Shown here: positions 33,522 to 42,758 of the stretch, one piece after another
Layout: every line of letters starts with the position of its first letter
How positions within the stretch are numbered: position 1 is the stretch's first letter
Assembly: GCA_028285265.1 (NCBI GenBank)
Contig: JANQPX010000030.1
Location: 496,001 to 560,000, forward strand
Source of the DNA: Geminicoccaceae bacterium
GTDB lineage: Bacteria > Pseudomonadota > Alphaproteobacteria > Geminicoccales > Geminicoccaceae
DNA: 64,000 nucleotides
Direction: 5' to 3'
Position numbers and translations under genes: made by a program
Notes under the pieces: generated by a model
What the model saw: only the letters and a program-made list of their open reading frames with translations
Told to the model about the DNA's origin: nothing
Database searches by the model: none

Positions 33522-34033
33522 GTCTCGATCATTGCTCGTCCGAAGGAGAACGCCAGCGTTGCTGATCCAACATGGTGATGCCATTGCATCTTCATCCCGT
33601 TGTTCCATTGTCTGGCACCCGTGCCTGCATTGATATCAATCATCAAACAGCCTAACGATCACTTTCGGCCCTGGCTTCGTCGCCGAGTCATAACGACCGT
33701 CCTAGAACGATCCACGCCTGTCAACGCCTAACGGTTCGATGTTTCATGACCTTGATGTAATGGCCCCGCCGTCTTGGGCCTGACCCAGCCTAGGCCCTCG
33801 CAGAGCAAGCAAGGTCGCTTGACCATGTCTTTTGGGGCTCCAGGCTGCGGACGATCTGATGTGCGAGTTGTGCATTTGTCGTGACCGGGACTTAGCAGGA
33901 CAACACGTGGTGGATCGCATCAGCTCATACCTAAACGGCGCTATGAAGACGGCCGTGTCTGATCCAAGTGAACCCGCGCGGCGGTTCCGCTTCGCAACAC
34001 CGTTCAGGTTGGTTTTGGTCTAAAGTCGTTTCA
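33522..34033. other. Gene-free stretch between DUF3299 and FtsX-type permease genes
   Basis: No credible gene. In related clusters a His-rich DUF2796 gene often accompanies these genes, and none is visible here. A perfect 12-base palindrome ATTGATATCAAT lies at 33629-33640, and an imperfectly placed repeat GGGCCT/AGGCCC at 33776-33797 (ten-base loop, no T-run) lies nearer the permease end. Confidence 0.55.
33629..33640. promoter_or_regulatory. Palindrome upstream of DUF3299 gene, possible operator
   Basis: ATTGATATCAAT is perfectly self-complementary and lies about 108 bases before the DUF3299 start in otherwise gene-free sequence. It could bind a dimeric repressor. It does not match a Zur or Fur site that I can name. 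Confidence 0.3.
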
Positions 34034-35275
34034 TCATGCGCGGCCGGTGGCCAGGACGTTTGCAATGTCCGTCCGATAGGCCTGAATCGCTGGCACGGCG
34101 GCGGCGAGGAGCCCGATGGCGAGAGCCATGCCGAAGACGTAGAGTTCCTCGATGTGAGCGGTCAAGCCGCTCAGGCCGAGCGCCTCAGCGTCCGGTGAGA
34201 ACGCGGCAAGGACGCTGGCCGCAGCGTGTCCAAGACCAACGCCGAGCAGGCCGCCGAGGGCTGCAAGGAGTAAGCCTTCGAGCAACATCTGACGCCAAAG
34301 CGTGACTGGCGACGCCCCCAAAATCCGCATCACCGCGAGATCGTGTCGTCTTTCTTGAAGAGCCGTGGTCAGGGCTACGAAGAGACTAAGTGCTGCCGAC
34401 GCCATGAGAAGCAGTCCAAAACCTCGCAGTGTGTTGACGCCAACACCAATGAGCGAGAGCAAGCGGGCCATCTCCCAAGCAGGTGCCGCTGCTTGCAACC
34501 CAGATGTTTGATTGACGGCTAACGGCAGTTGGGTCGCTGCAAACGGTGTCTGGTACTGAACCAACAACGCCGTCACGGCCAAGGGGTGACGGTTGGCAAG
34601 GGTGACCGTCGCGCTGTCGTTCAGCTGAGTGGGGTTCGGGATCTCTTCGCCTTCGTTCCCAGAGAACCCATGACTCTGCCACACGCTATCTAGGCTTGTG
34701 AGGATGATGCGATCAATGATGCTGTCCGTTGGAGCAAGGATGCCGACGACTACGTACGGGAAATCGCCATGAGCGGGGCCGCCGGGAGCGAGGCCATGAC
34801 TGCCGACGAAGCGATCGCCGATGGCAAGACCAGCTTTCTCGGCAAACGCTGCACCTAGGACGGCCTCGAATGGTGATTGCCAATAACGGCCCTCGCCAAG
34901 GATGGCGCCGTAGTGTTCGGGGTAGGTCGGATTGGTGCCGACGATGCGAGCGCCGCTGAATGTATCACCGAGAGCAAGCGGTATGATGACATCGACGAGT
35001 TCGTGGCGGCTCCAGCGTTCGAATTCGGCGTATGGAATGTTTCCCGTCGGAATGTCGGCATGATAAAGGCTGGAGAGGATCAACTGTAGAGGGCTGCCTT
35101 TCGCCCCGATTACCAAGTCGATACCTGCTGCATCTCGAGTTAAACGCTGCTCTACGCGGTCGCTGGCGAGAAGCAAAAGGATGATCATGCCGACGCCAAG
35201 CGCAAGGAGGAGGGTATTCAACGCCGTGATCAGTGGACGGTTGCGCAGATAGGCGAGGCTCAGCTCCAAAATCAT
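34034..35275 (-). CDS. FtsX-type ABC transporter permease
   Basis: A 413-residue permease with an N-terminal membrane helix (LITALNTLLLALGVGMIILLLLA), a periplasmic domain of about 220 residues (with ASLVIGAKGSPLQLILSSLYH-like start) and three C-terminal helices holding the FtsX/MacB core (VALTTALQERRHDLAVMRILGASPVTLW). This is the LolC/MacB type that moves substrates by mechanical transmission rather than through a pore. The ATG overlaps the ATPase stop (ATGA). With DUF3299 downstream it resembles Zrg-like, possibly metal-related, export sets; the substrate is unknown. Confidence 0.87.
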   Translation of the reverse strand: MILELSLAYLRNRPLITALNTLLLALGVGMIILLLLASDRVEQRLTRDAAGIDLVIGAKGSPLQLILSSLYHADIPTGNIPYAEFERWSRHELVDVIIPLALGDTFSGARIVGTNPTYPEHYGAILGEGRYWQSPFEAVLGAAFAEKAGLAIGDRFVGSHGLAPGGPAHGDFPYVVVGILAPTDSIIDRIILTSLDSVWQSHGFSGNEGEEIPNPTQLNDSATVTLANRHPLAVTALLVQYQTPFAATQLPLAVNQTSGLQAAAPAWEMARLLSLIGVGVNTLRGFGLLLMASAALSLFVALTTALQERRHDLAVMRILGASPVTLWRQMLLEGLLLAALGGLLGVGLGHAAASVLAAFSPDAEALGLSGLTAHIEELYVFGMALAIGLLAAAVPAIQAYRTDIANVLATGRA

Positions 35276-35982
35276 GGAGCGCCCTCGCTCGCTGACATAT
35301 CGCCGAGCCGTAGCCCAATCGGAAGACGTTCCTTTACCCTGGCATCATGGGTCGCCATCACAAGGGTGGCTCCGGCAGCGTCTGCTTGGGTGATGAGAAG
35401 ATCAAGAATGGCCTCGGCATGGCGATCGTCGAGAGCGGACGTCGGCTCATCGGCAATGAGCAGGGCCGGTTTGTTGATCACAGCACGAAGGATTGCGACA
35501 CGCTGACGCTCGCCCTCGCTGAGCGCGCTCGGTTTTTTCCCACGAATGGCGGTGAGACCGACCTGATCGAGCAGTGCATCGGCCCTGTCGACATCGAAAG
35601 CGATACCCGCGAGCGATTGGGCTAGTCGAAGATTGCCCAAGACATCAAGCGCTTCGATGAGATGGAAACGCTGCAAGACGATGCCGATCGAACCGCCGCG
35701 GAGCCGGTCCAGCTCACGGTTGGAAAGGCGGCCAAGATCCTGCCCGAGAACATCAATCCGGCCGCTCGACGGGCGTCTTAGCCCGGCGATCAGATGGAGA
35801 AGCGTGCTTTTGCCCGAGCCCGAAGGTCCCTCAATCACGCCATGCAGGCCACGGCGCACGGACCAGTGGTCGATAGACAATAGAGGGCGATCGCCGAAGG
35901 TCTGCACAAGCCTTTGAACTGACAGCACGATATCGACGGCTGCCGCAGCATTTTTTTGCTTGGTTGAAAGACCTTGCGTCAC
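35272..35982 (-). CDS. ABC transporter ATPase (LolD/MacB type)
   Basis: A 236-residue ATPase. Walker A GPSGSGKSTLLHLIAG, Q-loop VLQRFHLIEALDVLGN, signature LSEGERQRVAILRA and Walker B ALLIADEPTSALD are all intact, with a switch histidine in MATHD. The ALDVLGNL-type Q-loop and short length place it with LolD/MacB-like partners of FtsX permeases. The start is a GTG at 35982; the first 15 residues are not conserved and a later start is possible. Its 5' region is divergent from the aminotransferase gene. Confidence 0.9.
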   Translation of the reverse strand: MTQGLSTKQKNAAAAVDIVLSVQRLVQTFGDRPLLSIDHWSVRRGLHGVIEGPSGSGKSTLLHLIAGLRRPSSGRIDVLGQDLGRLSNRELDRLRGGSIGIVLQRFHLIEALDVLGNLRLAQSLAGIAFDVDRADALLDQVGLTAIRGKKPSALSEGERQRVAILRAVINKPALLIADEPTSALDDRHAEAILDLLITQADAAGATLVMATHDARVKERLPIGLRLGDMSASEGAP

Positions 35983-36052
35983 GATGTTAAAGTCACGCTC
36001 CTCATTACCCCTGGCTTTCTTAGCCCGATTGTGTGTGAAACTTGAAGCGCCG

Positions 36053-37252
36053 ATGCATAACCCACGGCTCGATCAACTTGGCGACTACTTCTTTCGGAGG
36101 CTTGCGGCCCTTCTGGAGCCGGTAACGCCTGCTTCGGATCTCAATCCGATTGATCTGTCGATTGGCCAACCCCTGCATCCAACACCGGCCCTGCTCAAAG
36201 ATACTTTGTCGGAAAATGCTCATCTCTGGCATCGGTATCCGCCTAGTCTCGGTACGCCAGACTTTCGACAGGCTGTCGCTGATTGGCTTTCATGGCGCTA
36301 TCGGCTGCCTCAGCACATGCTGTCGCCTGACCGCCATATTCTCCCCGTCGCCGGCACGAAAGAAGCTCTCTTTATGATTGCTCAGGTGATTACGCCTGAG
36401 TCCAAACATGCTGCCAAGCCCGCGATCTTGATGCCAAATCCATTCTACAATGTCTATCTCGGTGGCGCGATTGTCGCTGGGGCCGAGCCGGTCTTGTTAC
36501 CAGTAACCGCCCGGACCCATCATTTGCCTGATCTTGATGCTCTGGAGCAAGATGAAGCCCTTCTTGCACGCACCGTCGCCTTCTTCCTGTGTTCGCCTTC
36601 CAATCCTCAGGGCAGCGCTGCCGATCTCGACTACATCAAACGCGCCCTTAGATTGGCACGATCGCATGATTTTCTACTGATCATGGACGAGTGCTATAGC
36701 GAAGTTTACGGAGGAGAACCGCCTAAGGGCGGATTCGAGGCAGCCGCAGCGTTAGGCGGCGATCTCGACCATCTCCTGGTTTGCAACTCGCTTTCCAAAC
36801 GTTCGAATGCGGCAGGATTGCGCTCGGGCTTCGTCGCGGGCGATCCTGACATCATCAAGACGTTTAATCGACTTCGGAGCTATGGGGGTGCGGTGCAACC
36901 CATGCCGGTACTGGCTGCGGGGGCGGCCCTTTGGCGCGATGAGGAGCATGTACGTGCTAGCCGCGCGCTTTATGAACAGAAGTTTGACCTCGCAGACAGC
37001 TTCCTTTCAGGTTGTTTTGATTATCATCGGCCTGATGGAGGCTTCTTCTTGTGGTTGAACGTTGGCGACAGCGAGGCCATAACCAGAAGACTTTGGTCTG
37101 AAGCAGCACTGAAAGTGGTGCCTGGGGCCTATATCGGTTATGCCGATGACAGTGGTTGGAATCCGGGAGCGCATGCCATCAGGGTCGCGCTCGTGCATGA
37201 GAAAACGGTGACGGAACAGGCGTTGGAGCGCCTCGTCCGCACCCTCTGTTGA
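36053..37252 (+). CDS. PLP-dependent aminotransferase, succinyldiaminopimelate type
   Basis: A 399-residue class I/II aminotransferase. It shows LSIGQPLHPTP, the cofactor-contact GTKEALF, PNPFYNVY, CSPSNPQGSAAD, MDECYSEVYGG and the PLP lysine in CNSLSKRSNAAGLRSGFV. This form is generally annotated DapC (N-succinyldiaminopimelate aminotransferase, lysine/peptidoglycan precursor pathway) in alphaproteobacteria, though specificity within class I is hard to read. The ATG at 36053 begins the conserved MHNPRLDQLGDYFFRRL. It precedes ftsK by 19 bases. Confidence 0.82.
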   Translation: MHNPRLDQLGDYFFRRLAALLEPVTPASDLNPIDLSIGQPLHPTPALLKDTLSENAHLWHRYPPSLGTPDFRQAVADWLSWRYRLPQHMLSPDRHILPVAGTKEALFMIAQVITPESKHAAKPAILMPNPFYNVYLGGAIVAGAEPVLLPVTARTHHLPDLDALEQDEALLARTVAFFLCSPSNPQGSAADLDYIKRALRLARSHDFLLIMDECYSEVYGGEPPKGGFEAAAALGGDLDHLLVCNSLSKRSNAAGLRSGFVAGDPDIIKTFNRLRSYGGAVQPMPVLAAGAALWRDEEHVRASRALYEQKFDLADSFLSGCFDYHRPDGGFFLWLNVGDSEAITRRLWSEAALKVVPGAYIGYADDSGWNPGAHAIRVALVHEKTVTEQALERLVRTLC

Positions 37253-37271
37253 GACGGGAGAACGCCCAACA

Positions 37272-39764
37272 ATGGCCACGCGATCGATGTCTCGACGTGA
37301 TGAGTTCGATCTGATGGACGTGATTTGGCGGCGCTTTAGCGAAGCCATGGGGATCGGCCTTTGCTTGTTTTCACTGGTATTGGCAGTGTCCCTCTGGGGC
37401 TTCGATCCGAGCGATCCATCGCTGAATAACGCGACCTCCGGTCCAAGCAGTAATCCGCTTGGCGGTTTTGGTGCAGCCTTAGCGGATCTGTCATTACAGA
37501 CCGTTGGCACAGCCATTTGGTTCGTCGTCTTGGTCCTGCCGATCTGGGGCGTGCGCTTGATCATTGATGCGGTGCCCAGTTGGATTTGGGTCTCGGTTGG
37601 TGCACTGCCACCCGCTGTCCTCACTTTGGCGGCTCACTTTTCGACCTTTAATGTTCCCCCGATCGAAGTTTGGCCGTACCTGGTGGGACTTGGTGGTGTT
37701 GTCGGCGACTTCGCACTCCATCGACTCGAGCCAAGTTTTGGGGCGAGTTATGGTCTTTACACGCTCGTCGCCGGTTTGGTTCTCTCAGTCATCGCTATCG
37801 GGATCACGCCTGGTGAGTTGGTGACAGGTATTCGGAACATGCTCGGGTTGACCACCGCCTACGAACGGGTCAATCGTGCACCGCTCCGTGCGCCGGCTGC
37901 CGCGGCGAAAACACGGGCGCCGAGTCGACAATATGACGAGCCCGGATTGGTCAGCCGGATGTTGGGGGGTGTCGGTGCTGCTTTTGGCGGTCTATTTTCG
38001 CTCTTCAAGCGCCGGCGTGACGACGATATGGCCGCGCCCGGTGGCCTGCGATCGAGCATTACCAAGACGATCCGTAAGCCCAAACGAGTCAATCCTCTGC
38101 CGGACGATGATGAAGACGAGCCCATCGAGCCCGAACGTTCGGCCTTCAGCCCTAAAAAGCGCCCGGTCAAGGAAACGCCGAGCAACGATTTGCCCGATAT
38201 CGTTGAGCCCGTCGCGAGCTTCGAACTGCCACCGTTGAAATTCTTGGCGCAACCGAGGCGCCGTGATCGCGTAAAGGTCGATGAAGCGGAGACCGCAGAA
38301 ACGGCAAAAGCGCTCGAAAAGGTCTTGGATGACTTTGGTGTGCGCGGCGAAATCGTTGCGGTCAAACCGGGGCCGGTTATCACGCTGTACGAGCTTGAAC
38401 CAGCGCCAGGGACACGTGCGGCTCGGGTGATCGCCCTTGCTGATGACATCGCGCGTTCGCTTTGCGCCATGTCGGTTCGTGTCGCCGTTGTGCCCGGCCG
38501 AAACGTTATCGGCATCGAGCTTCCCAACGATCATCGAGAGACAGTCTATCTTTCTGAACTGTTATCGAGCGACGCTTACGAAAAGACCAAGTCTGGGCTT
38601 GGCCTCGCACTCGGTAAGGACATTGGTGGTGATCCGGTTGTCGTCGACCTTGCCAAGATGCCGCATCTATTGATCGCCGGTACCACAGGGTCGGGCAAGT
38701 CGGTCTCAATCAACGCGATGATCCTATCCCTGCTCTACCGTATGCCTCCGTCCGCCTGCAAGGTGATCATGATCGATCCAAAGGTGATCGAGCTATCGGT
38801 CTATGAGGGAATTCCGCATCTTCTAGCCCCCGTCGTGACCGAACCCCACAAGGCAGTTGTTGCCCTCAAGTGGATCGTCCGTGAGATGGATGATCGTTAT
38901 CGCTTGATGTCCCATCTCGGCGTTCGTGACATTTTTGCCTACAATCGACGCATTTCTGAGGCGATCAGCCGCGGCGAGCAGCTCTCAAGAAAGGTTCAAA
39001 CCGGGTTTGAGCCTGGCACGGGCGTGCCGATCTTCGAACAACAGCCGATCAAGATGGAGACGCTGCCCCTCATCGTTGTGATCGTCGATGAGGTTGCCGA
39101 TCTCATGCTGACCGCGGGCAAAGAGATTGAAGGCTGTATCCAACGTCTTTCGCAAAAGGCGCGTGCCGCTGGTGTGCATTTGATCGTCGCTACCCAGCGT
39201 CCCTCGGTTGACGTTCTTACGGGCGTTATCAAGGCGAACCTTCCGGCTCGAATTAGCTTCCGTGTCAGTTCCAAGATCGACAGTCGGACCATTCTCGGCG
39301 AGCCTGGCGCTGAGCAGCTCCTTGGCCAAGGTGACATGCTGCAGATGATGGCGGGTGATCGCACCACACGCATTCATGGACCGCTGGTGACCGATGAGGA
39401 GGTCGAGCGCGTGGTGACCTACCTGAAGAGTCAGGGGACGCCGGACTACATCGACGCGATTACGAATGAGGCGCCACTGGACAACAGTGCGGAGTCTGAA
39501 GGGGCAAGCGGCAGCAATATCGAGATCAATAATGAAGATGACGCGCAATACGCCCAAGCACTACAAATCGTTGCGAAGGAAGGGCGCGCGTCGACAAGCT
39601 TCCTGCAGCGAAAACTAAGGATTGGCTATAACAGTGCGGCCCGATTGATCGAGCGCATGGAACAAGAGGGCCATGTTAGCGCGCCCGACCATGTCGGTCG
39701 TCGGAAAGTTCTGATGGGTGGTGGGGGTGAAGATGGACCAAGTGGAGTTGACGCCCCATGGTGA
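37272..39764 (+). CDS. ftsK: DNA translocase FtsK
   Basis: An 830-residue septal DNA pump that clears chromosome ends and activates XerCD at dif. Four to five N-terminal membrane helices (within residues 20-180) anchor it. A charged linker follows (about 200-300), then alpha, beta and gamma domains. The beta domain holds Walker A GTTGSGKSV and Walker B LIVVIVDEVADLM, plus KARAAGVHLIVATQRPSVDVLTGVIKANLPARI. The gamma winged-helix end reads STSFLQRKLRIGYNSAARLIERMEQEG. Four-helix type with a short linker, usual for this group. The stop overlaps the lolA start. Confidence 0.96.
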   Translation: MATRSMSRRDEFDLMDVIWRRFSEAMGIGLCLFSLVLAVSLWGFDPSDPSLNNATSGPSSNPLGGFGAALADLSLQTVGTAIWFVVLVLPIWGVRLIIDAVPSWIWVSVGALPPAVLTLAAHFSTFNVPPIEVWPYLVGLGGVVGDFALHRLEPSFGASYGLYTLVAGLVLSVIAIGITPGELVTGIRNMLGLTTAYERVNRAPLRAPAAAAKTRAPSRQYDEPGLVSRMLGGVGAAFGGLFSLFKRRRDDDMAAPGGLRSSITKTIRKPKRVNPLPDDDEDEPIEPERSAFSPKKRPVKETPSNDLPDIVEPVASFELPPLKFLAQPRRRDRVKVDEAETAETAKALEKVLDDFGVRGEIVAVKPGPVITLYELEPAPGTRAARVIALADDIARSLCAMSVRVAVVPGRNVIGIELPNDHRETVYLSELLSSDAYEKTKSGLGLALGKDIGGDPVVVDLAKMPHLLIAGTTGSGKSVSINAMILSLLYRMPPSACKVIMIDPKVIELSVYEGIPHLLAPVVTEPHKAVVALKWIVREMDDRYRLMSHLGVRDIFAYNRRISEAISRGEQLSRKVQTGFEPGTGVPIFEQQPIKMETLPLIVVIVDEVADLMLTAGKEIEGCIQRLSQKARAAGVHLIVATQRPSVDVLTGVIKANLPARISFRVSSKIDSRTILGEPGAEQLLGQGDMLQMMAGDRTTRIHGPLVTDEEVERVVTYLKSQGTPDYIDAITNEAPLDNSAESEGASGSNIEINNEDDAQYAQALQIVAKEGRASTSFLQRKLRIGYNSAARLIERMEQEGHVSAPDHVGRRKVLMGGGGEDGPSGVDAPW

Positions 39765-40453
39765 AGTTCTCAGGCTTAATGAACCCCAAGTCCATGCAGG
39801 GACATAGGTTCCAGCCGCTGCGCTACATCGCTGCCGCACTGTTCGGATGGTCCGTCATGTCGACGCCGACCGTGACGCCGATTGCAGCGGTGCCGACGCC
39901 AGGTTCGGTTGCAGCGGTGCAGGTGAAGGAGATTGAAGCCTATCTGAGCGCGCTACCTTCTCTTCGTGCGGACTTCATTCAGCTTGAGCCTAGCGGCGGC
40001 TCGTCTTCGGGCAATCTCTATTATCAGCGCCCGGATAAGATGCGCCTCGATTATGACGACCCCAATCCGGTGTTGATTGTCGCAAATGGGTGGCAGGTGA
40101 TCTATCATGACCGGAAGCTCGACCAGGTCAGTCACCTTCTAACGAGCCAAACGCCCCTTGCCTTCCTTTTGGAAAAGAAAGTGAAGCTTTCGGGCGATGT
40201 AACCGTGACGGACGTTCAGGAATTCAATGGTGAAATCTATCTTACCTTGATGCAGACCGACGAACCCGAGCTGGGTACGGTCGAGCTTGCCTTCGGCAAG
40301 CAGCCATTAGAGCTCCGCCGTTGGTCGGTAACCGATGCACAAGGGCTGACGACACAGATCCTTTTGGAACGCGCTGAAGTCGGGGCGAAGATTGATGATA
40401 AGCTTTTTTTGCTCTGCGATCCGACGTCGGTGATCAAGAAGGAAGGCTGCTGA
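39758..40453 (+). CDS. lolA: Outer-membrane lipoprotein carrier protein LolA
   Basis: A 231-residue periplasmic chaperone that takes lipoproteins from LolCDE to the outer membrane. After an N-terminal signal region (LRYIAAALFGWSVMSTP), the LolA fold is seen in AYLSALPSLRADFIQLEP, GNLYYQRPDKMRLDYDDPNPVLIVANG and WQVIYHDRKLDQVSHLL. The alphaproteobacterial ftsK-lolA order supports it. The ATG at 39758 overlaps the ftsK stop; ATG 39779 is an alternative giving a more usual signal peptide. Confidence 0.92.
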   Translation: MVKFSGLMNPKSMQGHRFQPLRYIAAALFGWSVMSTPTVTPIAAVPTPGSVAAVQVKEIEAYLSALPSLRADFIQLEPSGGSSSGNLYYQRPDKMRLDYDDPNPVLIVANGWQVIYHDRKLDQVSHLLTSQTPLAFLLEKKVKLSGDVTVTDVQEFNGEIYLTLMQTDEPELGTVELAFGKQPLELRRWSVTDAQGLTTQILLERAEVGAKIDDKLFLLCDPTSVIKKEGC

Positions 40454-40462
40454 CGCGTCTCG

Positions 40463-41350
40463 TCAATCATCGTCACTGATCGTGGCGGCGACTTTGCGAT
40501 CCTCGATCAAGACGGCCGCTGGGTCAGCCGTAATGAAGATCGACAGTGTTTCATCGTCTTCTTTCACGTCGTCATCAACGATGCTCGCACTGATGCTCGC
40601 TTCCTTTTGCCCAGGTTCAAAGACGACGACGCCCTGGTCATGCCTATAGTCATCAGGGGCTTTGGCGGTTCCATTCACCGTAGAATAAATGATCAGAATT
40701 GATCGGTCGGCCGGTTCAGAGAGGGAGAGGTGAAAACGTATGTCACTGGCGCCTTCTTCGCCATCATCCGCCGCCATCGTGAGGCGCGGCGGCGACGTTC
40801 CGTTGGATGAGTCGTCCGACGGGCGTGTGGCATTGGTTTCGGTCAGCCCCTGCGCTTGCCGAAGAAAGCCGTCATCGACGTAGACCAAAGGCCCGCCGGA
40901 TTCGTTATTCGTATCGACCTTGGCTTTGGCGGTATGAGCGTGCGACGCATTAGGCCTATCGACGTGATCTCGTTCCCAACCAATCGTGCCGTCGCTCATC
41001 TGTACGAGACGGCCGTCGGCCATTTCGCCACTAGCGTCCCTGATCCTCGCTTTGGCAATCTCATGCAGTGACAAGGTCACTAAGCCGCCGCTGGGTTTTC
41101 GGATCCGAAGCGTATCAGCGGTGTGCATAGCAACGCGGCCGACAACGGTCTTGCCGGATGTCAGGACGAAACGAACGGATCGATCGCGAGCGCTTGCAAG
41201 CACGGTTTTCAGTGGTTGGAGGCCATCAAGATCATCGCTTTGCGCGGATGCAGGGTGGGCCGCGGCGACCAACGTCACGATCAGGACCGACCTTGCTAAG
41301 TTGCTTCGCTTGTCCTTACAAAAACGCGACCATGCTTCTGTCCAGCCCAT
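40463..41350 (-). CDS. Exported Calx-beta domain protein
   Basis: A 295-residue protein with a signal peptide (VLIVTLVAAAHPASA). Residues about 45-115 form a small beta domain (RFVLTSGKTVVGRVAMHTADTLRIRKPSGGLVTLSLHEI). A low-complexity linker follows, then a C-terminal Calx-beta repeat (about 200-295): FHLSLSEPADRSILIIYSTVNGTAKAPDDYRHDQGVVVFEPGQ, and VDDDVKEDDETLSIFI, the calcium-binding Asp/Glu pattern. Single Calx-beta domains often act in surface adhesion; the protein's function is unknown. It is followed 20 bases later by the convergent lolA end, and the LysM-SBP gene lies 91 bases upstream. Confidence 0.72.
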   Translation of the reverse strand: MGWTEAWSRFCKDKRSNLARSVLIVTLVAAAHPASAQSDDLDGLQPLKTVLASARDRSVRFVLTSGKTVVGRVAMHTADTLRIRKPSGGLVTLSLHEIAKARIRDASGEMADGRLVQMSDGTIGWERDHVDRPNASHAHTAKAKVDTNNESGGPLVYVDDGFLRQAQGLTETNATRPSDDSSNGTSPPRLTMAADDGEEGASDIRFHLSLSEPADRSILIIYSTVNGTAKAPDDYRHDQGVVVFEPGQKEASISASIVDDDVKEDDETLSIFITADPAAVLIEDRKVAATISDDD

Positions 41351-41441
41351 CGACCATCCAATCCGTAGCCCAAACCAGTCAACGTCAGCGCAAACAACGC
41401 CAGTTTGCCGCTCGTTCCTTCAGCTTGGTATCGCTCATCTC

Positions 41442-42500
41442 TCAACTCTCTTGACCGTAGAATGTGGCAAGGTGACGACCAACTATCTCGTCGTACCGCC
41501 CATCTTGGCGAAGGGCTGCCAGTCCGGAATTGAACTGCTGCAATAGCGTCGTCGCATCGGGATGATCTCGGTGAATAATCATGTGCAGGCCGAGTGAGTC
41601 GGCAAGTTGTTCGGATGCGTTCACGATGTCGCCATAACCGAACTCATTGATCGCGCTCTTACCGGTGAACTCATTGATCGTGACATAGTCGATATCGCCA
41701 TCGACAAGTTTGTGAAAACATTCACCGACACTTTGCGGACGCTCCAATTCAATGGTCTCGCCGGGGACGAGATCACGTTCGGTCAGATCGAAGGTGAAGT
41801 AGCCGGCCGGGCGGCAAAGTCGTGTGCCATGAAGATCCTGATCACTGACAAGATCTCGTGTATCGTCGGCGCGCTTAAATAGAATGATGAGCATGTCGAA
41901 TAATGGTTCAGAGAAATCGAATTCACAGCGTTTCACGTCGTCGTTCGACAAGGTCTCGGGAGCATTGCAGTTGGGTTTGAACCAAGGAAAACCCATGGCG
42001 TACTTATGACGGCGAAGCAGAGGATCAATGTGCGCGGACCAATCATTGATCCAGTCAATTGAATAATCAGGTCTGCCGTCAGCCTGTCCAAAGGCAGCGT
42101 CGACGATTTCCGTTAACATGCCGCCATTTTCAAGGCTTTGATCAGTGAAGGGGGCGTAATCACCGCCGGTGAGCGCTTCGATCGTGTCGGGCCGACGCGT
42201 CTCTCGGTCATTGACGATTGGCTTCGCTTTGTTGGTGCCTCCAGTCTGCGGACAAGGAGGCAGTTTCAGCGTGATTCCAATGCTGATGAGCCCGGGATTC
42301 GGGCCGATTACCCCAGCATTGTCGCTGTAACCATAGATATAGGGCCAAAGATTTGCGTCACGATATGCTTGCTTGGCAATTCGTGATAGCGAATCGCCCG
42401 CCGTTACAGTGTAGGGAGCACTGCATGTCGGCATGGCAAATGTTTCTTTGGCACCGCTCGAAAGTAAGCAGATAAACAAGAGGAAGGCGAGACGTTTCAT
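41442..42500 (-). CDS. LysM domain - solute-binding protein family 3 fusion
   Basis: A 352-residue exported protein. After the signal peptide (LAFLLFICLLSSGAKETFA), one LysM domain (YTVTAGDSLSRIAKQAYRDANLWPYIYGYS) sits at about residues 27-75. A linker then leads to a periplasmic-binding-protein family 3 domain: ALTGGDYAPFTDQSLENGGMLTEIVDAAFG, DMLIILFKRADDTRDL, LGLHMIIHRDH and NSGLAALRQDGRYDEIVGRHLA. Family 3 domains bind amino acids or similar solutes. LysM would hold it to peptidoglycan. No permease genes are near, so it may sense or bind rather than import. Start at ATG 42500 (or 42503). Confidence 0.78.
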   Translation of the reverse strand: MKRLAFLLFICLLSSGAKETFAMPTCSAPYTVTAGDSLSRIAKQAYRDANLWPYIYGYSDNAGVIGPNPGLISIGITLKLPPCPQTGGTNKAKPIVNDRETRRPDTIEALTGGDYAPFTDQSLENGGMLTEIVDAAFGQADGRPDYSIDWINDWSAHIDPLLRRHKYAMGFPWFKPNCNAPETLSNDDVKRCEFDFSEPLFDMLIILFKRADDTRDLVSDQDLHGTRLCRPAGYFTFDLTERDLVPGETIELERPQSVGECFHKLVDGDIDYVTINEFTGKSAINEFGYGDIVNASEQLADSLGLHMIIHRDHPDATTLLQQFNSGLAALRQDGRYDEIVGRHLATFYGQES

Positions 42501-42758
42501 CACTATAACCAGAATAGTTTAAAAGAGCATTTTACCGCCATTAGATGTCTTGCAATGTTTGGTCAAGGATAACGTGCTATAGATCGTACCAGGAGATGCA
42601 GACTAGACGTGGTTTTTCTTCTTATACGTGCAACCGTCTCGGCGTGACATTTCTCTGATCATTGTTTTCACCGTCGCTTTCCACTGTTGTTTTGATCTCC
42701 TGCGAGATCAACGTTATGAGATAAACAGGGAGCTCGAGCCTGAAGGGGAAGTGGGGGC

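Noticed and set aside
33832-34023. 63-codon frame upstream of the FtsX permease stop
   Set aside because: No ribosome site, no resemblance to the His-rich DUF2796 protein expected in such clusters, and opposite strand to the neighbours.
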